DNA from: Ectobius pallidus
Taxonomy: Eukaryota > Arthropoda > Insecta > Blattodea > Ectobiidae
Direction of reading: 5' to 3'
Assembly (NCBI GenBank): GCA_964059195.1
Contig: CAXKWD010000014.1
Span: 248,001-312,000, forward strand
DNA: 64,000 nucleotides
This document shows positions 1 to 8,745 of this stretch, piece by piece (within the stretch, counting starts at the first letter, position 1; every line of letters begins with the position of its first letter). The notes beneath the pieces were generated by a model. That model made no database searches, was not told the origin of the DNA, and worked only from the letters and a program-made list of their open reading frames with translations. Made by a program: the position numbers and the translations under genes.

Positions 1-32
1 AGCTTAGCAATGGCATCTCCAAATACGAAACT

Positions 33-45
33 ATTGCCTAGCAAT
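33..45 (+). repeat. Perfected core dyad ATTGC-CTA-GCAAT
   Basis: In a subset of monomers the subunit-14 core reads CTATTGCCTAGCAATG instead of CTGTTGCCTAGCAATG. One G to A change extends the arms from 4 to 5 bp. The same form recurs near 20,483, 23,303, 28,903, 43,397, 48,998, 55,719 and 59,619. All but the 20,483 copy are followed by the linked variant ATAACCAATAG, so the change is inherited with one monomer lineage. Confidence 0.85.
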
Positions 46-163
46 GTCATCTATAACCAATAGTTTTTAATCCTTTAATGATCAATAGATACAATGAAAA
101 TATCGGTGATATGCTAATGTCAAAACATGGGTTGTAAATTTTACTTTAATAGAAAGAATACTG

Positions 164-174
164 TTGCCTAGCAA
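164..174 (+). repeat. Subunit core dyad TTGC-CTA-GCAA (first of about 12 good copies per monomer)
   Basis: The core is an inverted repeat with 4-bp arms and a CTA spacer, usually inside GTTGCCTAGCAATG. Common variants change only the spacer or left arm: TTA, GTA or ATA spacers, and TAGC in place of TTGC. The extended form resembles the RFX-family X-box, GTNRCC then 0-3 bases then RGYAAC: GTTGCC-T-AGCAAT matches except for the final C to T. It also contains CCTAGCAA, as in the X-box of MHC class II promoters. Family knowledge supports RFX binding to such dyads; binding here is inference. Multiplying about 12 recognisable cores by 114 monomers gives roughly 1,300-1,400 sites, an estimate and not a count. 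Confidence 0.85.
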
Positions 175-177
175 TGA

Positions 178-187
178 GTTTTAAAAC
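178..187 (+). repeat. Palindrome GTTTTAAAAC in subunit 1
   Basis: A perfect 10-bp palindrome lies immediately after the first core in most monomers. It directly abuts the next dyad (185-198), so three dyads follow each other within about 30 bp. A related AGTTTTAAAAC occurs in subunit 11; some monomers carry GTTTTATAAC there, which breaks the symmetry. Confidence 0.9.
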
Positions 188-198
188 ACGAAAGTGTT
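185..198 (+). repeat. Inverted repeat AACAC-GAAA-GTGTT
   Basis: Perfect 5-bp arms enclose GAAA. As RNA this could form a short hairpin closed by a GNRA tetraloop. The element sits at the subunit 1/2 boundary and overlaps the second core by two bases. It is intact in nearly all monomers I read. It is absent from the four monomers with the 28-bp deletion (43,017; 48,608; 55,329; 59,234). No transcription signal supports an RNA role, so it is reported as DNA symmetry only. Confidence 0.85.
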
Positions 199-299
199 GC
201 CTAGCAATGCCATTTTAAACCAGAAACTGTTGCCTAGCAATGTCATCAAAAAGAACTGTTGCTTAGCAATGTCATTTTTGAACACAATATTGCTACCTA

Positions 300-313
300 T
301 TAAAAGCTTTTAA
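300..313 (+). repeat. Palindrome TTAAAAGCTTTTAA with a HindIII site, class-dependent
   Basis: This perfect 14-bp palindrome contains AAGCTT. It is present in many class A monomers. Other monomers read ATTTAAAGCTTTTAA, which keeps AAGCTT but breaks the outer symmetry, or ATTATAAACTTTTAA, which loses both. The site therefore divides the array into cleavable and non-cleavable monomers. Confidence 0.9.
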
Positions 314-630
314 AAAAGGATACTGTTGCGTAGCAATGTCAATTTCTGACACGAAACCTTTACCTTTCAATGCATTTTCCAAAGTAGAAACTTCTTCCTA
401 GCAATGTAATTTTTAAAGACAATTTGGCTGCCTATCAACGTAATTTTTCTATCACGAATGTTTTTCCTAGCCATGCCAGTCTAAACCGGAAACTGTAGCC
501 TAGCAATGAAGTTTTAAAACACCTGACTGTTGCTTAGCAATGACGTTTTGAACAACAAACTGTAGCTTAGCAATGCCATCTCCAAATACGAAACTGTTGC
601 ATAGCAATGTCATCAATAAGGAATAGTTTT

Positions 631-726
631 TAATCCTTCAATGATCAATACATACAATGAAAATATCGGTGATATGCTAATGTCTAAACATGGGTTGTAA
701 ATTTTACTTTAATAGAAAGAATACTG
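631..726 (+). repeat. Core-poor, highly conserved inter-subunit segment
   Basis: This segment lacks a recognisable TTGCCTAGCAATG core yet is the least variable part of the monomer. It holds a BclI site TGATCA (642-647) and the dyad ATATC-GGT-GATAT (663-675), which has 5-bp arms and a 3-base spacer, the same geometry as the core. It ends with a class-specific tail (TGTCAAAACATGG, TGGCATAACAGGGG or TGGCAAAACATGG). Rare departures include ATCAGTG at 3471 and 51,877, ATCTGTG at 7354, GATACGC near 41,826 and 54,137, a two-base loss near 20,562, and GATTAAT near 16,611 and 46,264. It may be a decayed pair of subunits held by homogenisation or a site under constraint; sequence alone cannot separate these. 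Confidence 0.85.
663..675 (+). repeat. Dyad ATATC-GGT-GATAT, one per monomer
   Basis: A 13-bp inverted repeat with 5-bp arms and a GGT spacer. It recurs near all 114 landmark positions with only a handful of variants, and is the best single marker for counting monomers. Confidence 0.92.
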
Positions 727-1224
727 TTGCCTAGCAATTAGTTTTAAAACACGAAAGTGTTGCCTAGCAATGCCATTTTAAACCGGAAACTGTTGCCTAG
801 CAATGTCCTCAAAAAGAACTGTTGCTTAGCAATGGCATTTTTAAACACAACATTGCTACCTATTATAAACTTTTAAATAATATACTGTTGCGTAACAATG
901 TCAATATCAGACACAAATCTTTTACCTTTCAATGCATTTTTCATGTCGAAACTCTTTCCTAGCAATGTAATTTTTAAAGACAATTTGGCTACCTAAAAAT
1001 GTAATTTTTCTATCACGAAAGGTTTGCCTAGCAATGCCAGTCTAAACCGGAAACTGTTGCCTAGCAATTAAGTTTTAAAACAGCTGACTCTTGCTTAGCA
1101 ATGACATTTTGAACATGAAACTGTAACTTAGCAATGCCATCTCCAAATACGAAACTGTTGCCCTGCAATGTCTTCTATAAGGAAAAGTTTTTGATCCTTC
1201 AATGATCAATACATACAATGAAAA

Positions 1225-1787
1225 TATCGGTGATATGCTAATGTCAAAACATGGGTTGTAAATTTTACTTTAATAGAAAGAATACCTTTGCCTAGCAATT
1301 AGTTTTAAAACACGAAAGTGTTGCCTAGCAATGGCATTTTAAACCAGAAACTGTTGCCTAGCAATGTCATCAAAAAGAACTGTTGCTTAGCAATGTCATT
1401 TTTTAACACAATATTGCTACCTATTTAAAGCTTTTAAAAAAAGATACTGTTGCGTAGCAATGTCAATTTCTGACACTAAACCTTTACCTTTCAATGCATT
1501 TTCCAAAGTAGAAACTTCTTCCTAGCAATGTAATTTTTAAAGACAATTTGGCTGCCTATCAATGTAATTTTTCAATCACGAATGTTTTGCCTAACCATGC
1601 CAGTCTAAACCGGAAACTGTTGCCTAGCAATGAAGTTTTATAACACCTGACTGTTGCTTAGCAATGACATTTTGAATAAGAAACTGTAGCTTAGCAATGG
1701 CATCTCCAAATACGAAACTGTTGCCTAGCAAAGTCTTCTATAAGGAATAGCCTTTAATCCCTCAATGATCAATACATACAATGAAAA
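1225..1787 (+). repeat. Class A monomer (example)
   Basis: Class A is the commonest type. After the landmark it reads TGTCAAAACATGGG, then TTTTACTTTAATAG and AGAATACTG or AGAATACCT. Subclasses carry CAATTAG versus CAATGAG in subunit 1, GTCCTC versus GTCATC in subunit 3, TTGTATATTTTAC instead of TTGTAAATTTTAC, and TGTAAAAACATGG. These markers travel together, which allows individual monomers to be traced between higher-order copies. Confidence 0.85.
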
Positions 1788-2348
1788 TATCGGTGATATG
1801 CTAATGGCATAACAGGGGTTGTAAATTTTTCTTTAATAGAAAAGAATACTGTTGCCTAGCAATGAGTTTTAAAACACGAAAGTGTTGCCTAGCAATGCCA
1901 TTTTAAACCGGAAACTGTTGCCTAGTAATGCCATCAAAAAGAACTGTTGCTTAGCAAAGTCATTTTTAAACACAATATTGCTACCTATTATAAACTTTTA
2001 AAAAATATACTGTTGCGTAGCAATGTCAATATCAGACACAAATCTTTTACTTTTCAATGCATTTTTCATGTCGAAACTTTTTCCTAGCAATGTAATTTTT
2101 AAATAGAATTTGACTGCCTAACAATGTAATTTTTCTATCACGAAAGTTTTCCCTAGCCATGCCAGTCTAAAAGGAAACTGTAGCCTAGCAATGAAGTTTT
2201 AAAACACCTGACTGTTGCTTAGCAATGACATTTTGAACAAGAAACTGTAGCTTAGCAATGCCATCTCCAAATACGAAACTGTTGCCTAGCAATGTCATCT
2301 ATAAGGAATAGTTTTTAATCCCTCAATGATCAATACATACAATGAAAA
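1788..2348 (+). repeat. Class B monomer (example)
   Basis: Class B is marked by TGGCATAACAGGGG after the landmark, TTTTTCTTTAATAG followed by AAAAGAATACTG (an extra A), GCCATCAAAAAG in subunit 3, often AGCAAAGTC in subunit 4, and TCAATATCAGACACAAATC in subunits 6-7. Other examples follow the landmarks at 2909, 7354, 12189, 18880, 30097, 41817, 45162, 47408, 50753, 54129, 56350, 58034 and 63634. Confidence 0.85.
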
Positions 2349-2908
2349 TATCGGTGATATGCTAATGGCAAAACATGGGTTGAAAATTTTGCTTTAATAG
2401 AAAGAATACAGTTGCCTAGCAATGAGTTTTAAAACACGAAAGTGTTGCCTAGCAATGCCATTTTAAACCGCAAACTGTTGCCTAGCAATGTCATCAAAAA
2501 GAACTGTTGCTTAGCAATGTCATTTTTAAACACAATATTCTACCTATTATAAACTTTTAAAAATATACTGTTGTGTAGCAATGTTAATTTCAGACACAAA
2601 ACTTTTACTTTTCAATGCATTTTTCATAGTCGAAACTTTTTCCTAGCAATGTAATTCTTAAAGACGATTTGGCTGCTTAACAATGTAATTTTTCTATGAC
2701 GAAAGTTTTGCCTAGCCATGCCAGTCTAAACCGGAAACTGTTGCCTAGCAATGAAGTTTTAAAACACCTGACTGTTGCTTAGCAATGACATTTTGTATAA
2801 GAAACTGTAGCTTAGCAATGCCATCTCCAAATACGAAACTGTTGCCTAGCAATGTCATCTATAAGGAATAGCCTTTAATCCCTCAATGATCAATACATAC
2901 AATGAAAA
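2349..2908 (+). repeat. Class C monomer (example)
   Basis: Class C is marked by TGGCAAAACATGGG, TTTTGCTTTAATAG, AGAATACAGTTGCC, AACCGCAAACTG in subunit 2, AATATTCTACC (two bases shorter in subunit 5), TTGTGTAGCAATGTTAAT in subunit 6, and GACGATTTGGCTGCTTAAC. It is usually 560-562 bp. Further examples follow the landmarks at 5701, 10801, 15509, 24496, 30658, 33444, 37354, 40131 and 56911. Confidence 0.85.
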
Positions 2909-4270
2909 TATCGGTGATATGCTAATGGCATAACAGGGGTTGTAAATTTTCTTTAATAGAAAAGAATACTGTTGCCTAGCAATGAGTTTTAAAACACGAA
3001 AGTGTTGCCTAGCAATGCCATTTTAAACCGGAAACTGTTGCCTAGCAATGCCATCAAAAAGAACTGTTGATTAGCAATGTCATTTTTGAACACAATATTG
3101 CTACCTATTTAAAGCTTTTAAAAAAAATACTGTTGCGTAGCAATGTCAATTTCTGACACGAAACCTTTACCTTTCAATGCATTTTCCAAAGTCGAAACTT
3201 CTTCCTAGCAATGTAATTTTTAAAGACAATTTGGCTGCCTATCAACGTAATTTTTCTATCACGAATATATTTCCTAGCCATGCCAGTCTAAACAGGAAAC
3301 TGTAGCATAGCAATGAAGTTTTAAAACACCTGACTGTTGCTTAGCAATGACATTTAGAACAAGAAACTGTAGCTTAGCAATGCCATCTCCAAATACGAAA
3401 CTGTTGCCTAGCAATGTCATCTATAAGGAATAGTTTTTAATCCTTCAATGATCAATACATACAATGAAAATATCAGTGATATGCTAATGTCAAAACATGG
3501 GTTGTAAATTTTACTTTAATAGAAAGAATACTGTTGCCTAGCAATGAGTTTTAAAACACGAAAGTGTTGCCTAGCAATGCCATTTTAAACCGCAAACTGT
3601 TGCCTAGCAATGTCATCAAAAAGAACTGTTGCTTAGTAATGTCATTTTTAAACACAATATTGCTACCTATTATAACCTTTAAAAAATATACTGTTGTGTA
3701 GCAATGTTAATTTCAGACACCAAACTTTTACTTTTCAATGCATTTTTAAAAGTCGAAACGTTTTCCTAGCAATGTAATTTTTAAAGACAATTTGGCTGCT
3801 TAACAATGTAAGTTTTCTATGACGAAAGTTTTGCCTAGCCATGCCAGTCTAAACCGGAAACTGTTGCCTAGCAATTAAGTTTTAAAACAACTGACTCTTG
3901 CTTAGCAATGACATTTTGAACAAGAAACTGTAGCTTAGCAATGCCATCTCCAAATACGAAACTCTTGCCTAGCAATGTCATCTATAACGAATAGTTTTTA
4001 ATCCTTCAATGATCAATAGATACAATGAAAATATCGGTGATATGCTAATGTCAAAACATGGGTTGTAAATTTTACTTTAATAGAAAGAATACTGTTGCCT
4101 AGCAATGAGTTTTAAAACACGAAAGTGTTGCCTAGCAATGCCATTTTAAACCAGAAACTGTTGCCTAGCAATGTCATCAAAAAGAACTGTTGCTTAGCTA
4201 TGTCATTTTTGAACACAATATTGATACCTATTAAAAGCTTTTAAAAAAAGATACTGTTGCGTAGCAATGT

Positions 4271-4290
4271 CAATTTTTGACATGCATTTT
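4271..4290 (+). other. 19-bp deletion lineage (six monomers)
   Basis: CAATTTTTGACATGCATTTT replaces the longer subunit 6-7 boundary, removing 19 bp between GAC and ATGCAT. Copies start at 4,271, 8,811, 13,521, 25,295, 31,457 and 34,243. All have AATTTTTGAC rather than AATTTCTGAC. The monomer at about 57,710 carries AATTTTTGAC without the deletion, which looks like the pre-deletion state or a conversion hybrid. Confidence 0.87.
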
Positions 4291-7193
4291 CCAAAGTCGA
4301 AACTTCTTCCTAGCAATGTAATTTTTAAAGACAATTTGGCTGCCTATCAATGTAATTTTTTTATCACGAATGTTTTTCCTAGCCATGCCAGCCTAAACCG
4401 GAAACTGTAGCCTAGCAATGAAGTTTTAAAACACCAGACTGTTGCTTAGCAATGACATTTTGAACAAGAAACTCTAGCTTAGCAATGCCATCTCCAAATA
4501 CGAAACTGTTGCCTAGCAATGTCATCTATAAGGAATAGTTTTTAAACCTTCAATGATCAATACATACAATGAAAATATCGGTGATATGCTAATGTCAAAA
4601 CATGGGTTGTATATTTTACTTTAATAGAAAGAATACTGTTGCCTAGCAATTAGTTTTAAAACAGGAAAGTGTTGCCTAGCAATGCCATTTTAAACCGGAA
4701 ACTGTTGCCTAGCAATGTCCTCAAAAAGAACTGTTGCTTAGCAATGGCATTTTTAAACACAATATTGCTACCTATTAAAAGCTTTTAAAAAAAGATACTG
4801 TTGCGTAGCAATGTCAATTTCTGACACGAAACCTTTACCTTTCAATGCATTTTTCAAATTCGAAACTTCTTCCTAGCAATGTAAATTTTAAAGACAATTT
4901 GGCTACCTAACAATGTAATTTTTCTATCACGAATATTTTGCCTAGCCATGCCAGTCTAAACCGGAAACTGTTGCCTAGCAATGAAGTTTTATAACACCTG
5001 ACTGTTGCTTAGCAATGACATATTGAATAAGAAACTGTAGCTTAGCAATGGCATCTCCAAATACGAAACTGTTGCCTAGCAATGTCTTCTATAAGGAATA
5101 GCCTTTAATCCCTCAATGATCAATACATACAATGAAAATATCGGTGATATGCTAATGGCAAAACATGGGTTGTAAATTTTGCCTTAATAGAAAGAATACA
5201 GTTGCCTAGCAATGAGTTTTAAAACACGAAAGTGTTGCCTAGCAATGCCATTTTAAACCGCAAACTGTTGCCAAGCAATGTCATCAAAAAGAACTGTTGC
5301 TTAGCAATGTCATTTTTAAACACAATATTGCTACCTATTTAAAGCTTTTAAAAAAAGATACTGTTGCGTAGCAATGTCAATTTCTGACACGAAACCTTTA
5401 CCTTTCAATGCATTTTCCAAAGTAGAAACTTCTTCCTAGCAATGTAATTTTTAAAGACAATTTGGCTGCCTATCAATGTAATTTTTCAATCACGAATGTT
5501 TTGCCTAACCATGCCAGTCTAAAAGGAAACTGTAGCCTAGCAATGAAGTTTTAAAACTCCTGACTGTTGCTTAGCAATGACATTTTGAACAAGAAACTGT
5601 AGCTTAGCAATGCCATCTCCAAATACGAAACTGTTGCCTAGCAATGTCATCTATAAGGAATAGTTTTTAATCCCTCAATGATCAATACATACAATGAAAA
5701 TATCGGTGATATGCTAATGGCAAAACATGGGTTGTAAATTTTGCTTTAATAGAAAGAATACAGTTGCCTAGCAATGAGTTTTAAAACACGAAAGTGTTGC
5801 CTAGCAATGCCATTTTAAACCGCAAACTGTTGCCTAGCAATGTCATCAAAAATAACTGTTGCTTAGCAATGTCATTTTTAAACACAATATTCTACCTATT
5901 ATAAACTTTTAAAAATATACTGTTGTGTAGCAATGTTAATTTCAGACACCAAACTTGTACTTTTCAATGCATTTTTCAAAGTCGAAACTTTTTCCTAGCA
6001 ATGTAATTTTTAAAGACGATTTGGCTGCTTAACAATGTAATTTTTCTATGACGAAAGTTTTGCCTAGCCATGCCAGTCTAAACCGGAAACTGTTGCCTAG
6101 CAATTAAGTTTTAAAACACCTGACTCTTGCTTAGCAATGACATTTTGAACAAGAAACTGTAGCTTAGCAATGCCATCTCCAAATACGAAACTGTTGCCTA
6201 GCAATGTCATCTATAACGAATAGTTTTTAATCCTTCAATGATCAATAGATACAATGAAAATATCGGTGATATGCTAATGTCAAAACATGGGTTGTAAATT
6301 TTACTTTAATAGAAAGAATACTGTTGCGTAGCAATGAGTTTTAAAACACGAAAGTGTTGCCTAGCAATGCCATTTTAAACCAGAAACTGTTGCCTAGCAA
6401 TGTCATCAAAAAGAACTGTTGCTTAGCAATGTCATTTTTGAACACAATATTGATACCTATTAAAAGCTTTTTAAAAAATATACTGTTGCGTAGCAATGTC
6501 AATTTCTGACACGAAACCTTTACCTTTCAATGCATTTTCCAAAGTCGAAACTTCTTCCTAGCAATGTAATTTTTAAAGACAATTTGGCTGCCTATCAACG
6601 TAATTTATTTATCACGAATGTTTTTCCTAGCCATGCCAGTCTAAACCGGAAACTGTAGCCTAGCAATGAAGTTTTAAAACACCAGACTGTTGCTTAGCAA
6701 TGACATTTTGAACAAGAAACTCTAGCTTAGCAATGCCATCTCCAAATACGAAACTGTTGCCTAGCAATGTCATCTATAAGGAATAGTTTTTAAACCTTCA
6801 ATGATCAATACATACAATGAAAATATCGGTGATATGCTAATGTCAAAACATGGGTTGTATATTTTACTTTAATAGAAAGAATACTGTTGCCTAGCAATTA
6901 GTTTTAAAACACGAAAGTGTTGCCTAGCAATGCCATTTTAAACCGGAAACTGTTGCCTAGCAATGTCCTCAAAAAGAACTGTTGCTTAGCAATGGCATTT
7001 TTAAACACAATATTGCTACCTATTAAAAGCTTTTAAAAAAAGATACTGTTGCGTAGCAATGTCAATTTCTGACACGAAACCTTTACCTTTCAATGCATTT
7101 TCCAAAGTCGAAACTTCTTACTAGCAATGTAATTTTTAAAGACAATTTGGCTGCCTATCAACGTAATTTTTTTATCACGAATGTTTTTCCTAG

Positions 7194-7203
7194 CCATGAA
7201 GTT
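7194..7203 (+). other. 33-bp one-subunit deletion scar (first)
   Basis: CCTAGCCATG runs directly into AAGTTTTAAAAC, so the stretch from CCAGTCTAAACC to the next CAATG is missing. The loss is 33 bp (interval 530 instead of 563) and corresponds to one subunit, bounded by the near-identical CCTAGCCATG and CCTAGCAATG. The homologous position in the next block copy, about 12,001, is not deleted. Confidence 0.88.
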
Positions 7204-7723
7204 TTAAAACACCTGACTGTTGCTTAGCAATGACATTTTGAATAAGAAACTGTAGTTTAGCAATGGCATCTCCAAATACGAAACTGTTGCCTAGCAATGT
7301 CTTCTATAAGGAATAGCCTTTAATCCCTCAATGATCAATACATACAATGAAAATATCTGTGATATGCTAATGGCATAACAGGGGTTGTAAATTTTTCTTT
7401 AATAGAAAAGAATACTGTTGCCTAGCAATGAGTTTTAAAACACGAAAGTGTTGCCTAGCAATGCCATTTTAAACCGGAAACTGTTGCCTAGCAATGCCAT
7501 CAAAAAGAACTGTTGCTTAGCAATGTCATTTTTGAACACAATATTGCTACCTATTAAAAGCTTTTAAAAAATATACTGTTGCGTAGCAATGTCAATATCA
7601 GACACAAATCTTTTACCTTTCAATGCATTTTCCAAAGTCGAAACTTCTTACTAGCAATTTAATTTTTAAAGACAATTTGGCTGCCTATCAACGTAATTTT
7701 TTTATCACGAATGTTTTTCCTAG

Positions 7724-7733
7724 CCATGAAGTT
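7724..7733 (+). other. 33-bp one-subunit deletion scar, also at 12,559-12,568 and 39,409-39,418
   Basis: Same junction as at 7,194 but in the next monomer (GAACAAGAAACTCTAGC background). It is inherited at 12,563 in the next block copy and recurs at 39,413 in a monomer of the same background. Confidence 0.87.
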
Positions 7734-8620
7734 TTAAAACACCTGACTGTTGCTTAGCAATGACATTTTGAACAAGAAACTCTAGCTTAGCAATGCCATC
7801 TCCAAATACGAAACTGTTGAATAGCAATGTCTTCTATAAGGAACAGTTTTTGATCCTTCAATGATCAATACATACAATGAAAATATCGGTGATATGCTAA
7901 TGTAAAAACATGGGTTGTAAATTTTACTTTAATAGAAAGAATACTGTTGCCTAGCAATTAGTTTTAAAACACGAAAGTGTTGCCTAGCAATGCCATTTTA
8001 AACCGGAATCTGTTGCCTAGCAATGTCCTCAAAAAGAACTGTTGCTTAGCAATGGCATTTTTAAACACAATATTGCTACCTATTAAAAGCTTTTAAAAAA
8101 AGATACTGTTGCGTAGCAATGTCAATTTCTGACACGAAACCTTTACCTTTCAATGCATTTTTCAAATTCGAAACTTCTTCCTAGCAATGTAATTTTTAAA
8201 AACAATTTGGCTACCTAACAATGTAATTTTTCTATCACGAATGTTTTGCCTAGCCATGCCAGTCTAAACCGGAAACTGTTGCCTAGCAATTAAGATTTAA
8301 AACAACTGACTCTTGCTTAGCAATGACATTTTGAACAAGAAACTGTAGCTTAGCAATGCCATCTCCAAATACGAAACTGTTGCCTAGCAATGTCATCTAT
8401 AACGAATAGTTTTTCATCCTTCAATGATCAATAGATACAATGAAAATATCGGTGATATGCTAATGTCAAAACATGGGTTGTAAATTTTACTTTAATAGAA
8501 AGAATACTGTTGCCTAGAAATGAGTTTTAAAACACGAAAGTGTTGCCTAGCAATGCCATTTTAAACCAGAAACTGTTGCCTAGCAATGTCATCAAAAAGA
8601 ACTGTTGCTTAGCAATGGCA

Positions 8621-8745
8621 TAGAAAGAATACTGTTGCCTAGCAATTAGTTTTAAAACACGAAAGTGTTGCCTAGCAATGCCATTTTAAACCGGAATCTG
8701 TTGCCTAGCAATGTCCTCAAAAAGAACTGTTGCTTAGCAATGGCA
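8621..8745 (+). repeat. 125-bp templated insertion copied from 7,933-8,057
   Basis: After AGCAATGGCA (8,611-8,620) the sequence jumps back to TAGAAAGAATAC and repeats subunits 1 to 4 before resuming with TTTTTGAACAC. The 125 inserted bases appear identical to 7,933-8,057, including the uncommon CCGGAATCTG, CAATTAG and GTCCTC, and differ from the host monomer. The interval of 669 bp equals 544 + 125. The 10-bp AGCAATGGCA flanks both ends. Confidence 0.88.

Larger units (their letters stand above)
150..712 (+). repeat. Representative monomer (563 bp) dissected into about 16 subunits
   Basis: This first complete monomer, phased to start at TAGAAAGAAT, resolves into degenerate subunits that each end in a version of TTGCCTAGCAATG. 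Eleven-base cores lie at 164-174, 197-207, 230-240, 259-269, 290-300 (decayed), 326-336, 360-370 (decayed), 394-404, 428-438, 463-473, 496-506, 530-540, 563-573, 597-607 and 631-641 (decayed); a distant relative ends near 680. Spacings run 29-36 bp, mostly 33-34. A stretch of about 95 bp (roughly 631-726) has almost lost the core and acts as the divider between monomers. The inner sequence differs between subunits but the same subunit is conserved from monomer to monomer. The simplest reading is that a 34-bp repeat expanded and diverged first, and the 16-subunit block was then amplified as a unit. Confidence 0.95.
1..1030 (+). repeat. Higher-order copy shared with 23,273-24,302 and 28,873-29,902
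   Basis: The first two landmarks (101, 664) recur at 23,373 and 23,936 and again at 28,973 and 29,536, at constant offsets of 23,272 and 5,600 bp. The linked rare variants ATAACCAATAG and GCATAGCAATGTCATCAATAAG are present in all three places. From the next monomer on, the three copies continue into different classes, so the shared tract ends near 1.0-1.1 kb. Confidence 0.85.

Noticed and set aside
1..5. AGCTT at the window edge as a cloning-site boundary
   Set aside because: It is the normal subunit-13 sequence TGTAGCTTAGCAATGGC cut by the window edge, not a HindIII end.
481..492. ETS-like ACCGGAAAC
   Set aside because: The GGAA core fits but the flank departs from ACCGGAAGT, and many monomers have lost it (ACCAGAAAC or TAAAAGGAAAC).
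664..690. POU/octamer-like ATGCTAAT in each monomer
   Set aside because: One mismatch from ATGCAAAT in AT-rich DNA is too weak to report as a binding site.
150..712. CRISPR array (short regular repeats with varying spacers)
   Set aside because: Subunit spacing is 29-36 bp, but the sequences between cores are related to each other, recur in the same order every 562 bp, and no cas gene or leader is present.
631..726. Remnant of a transposable element or tRNA-derived unit as the monomer divider
   Set aside because: No terminal repeats, A/B boxes, poly-A tail, target duplication or coding trace is visible, and the caatg remnants suggest decayed subunits.
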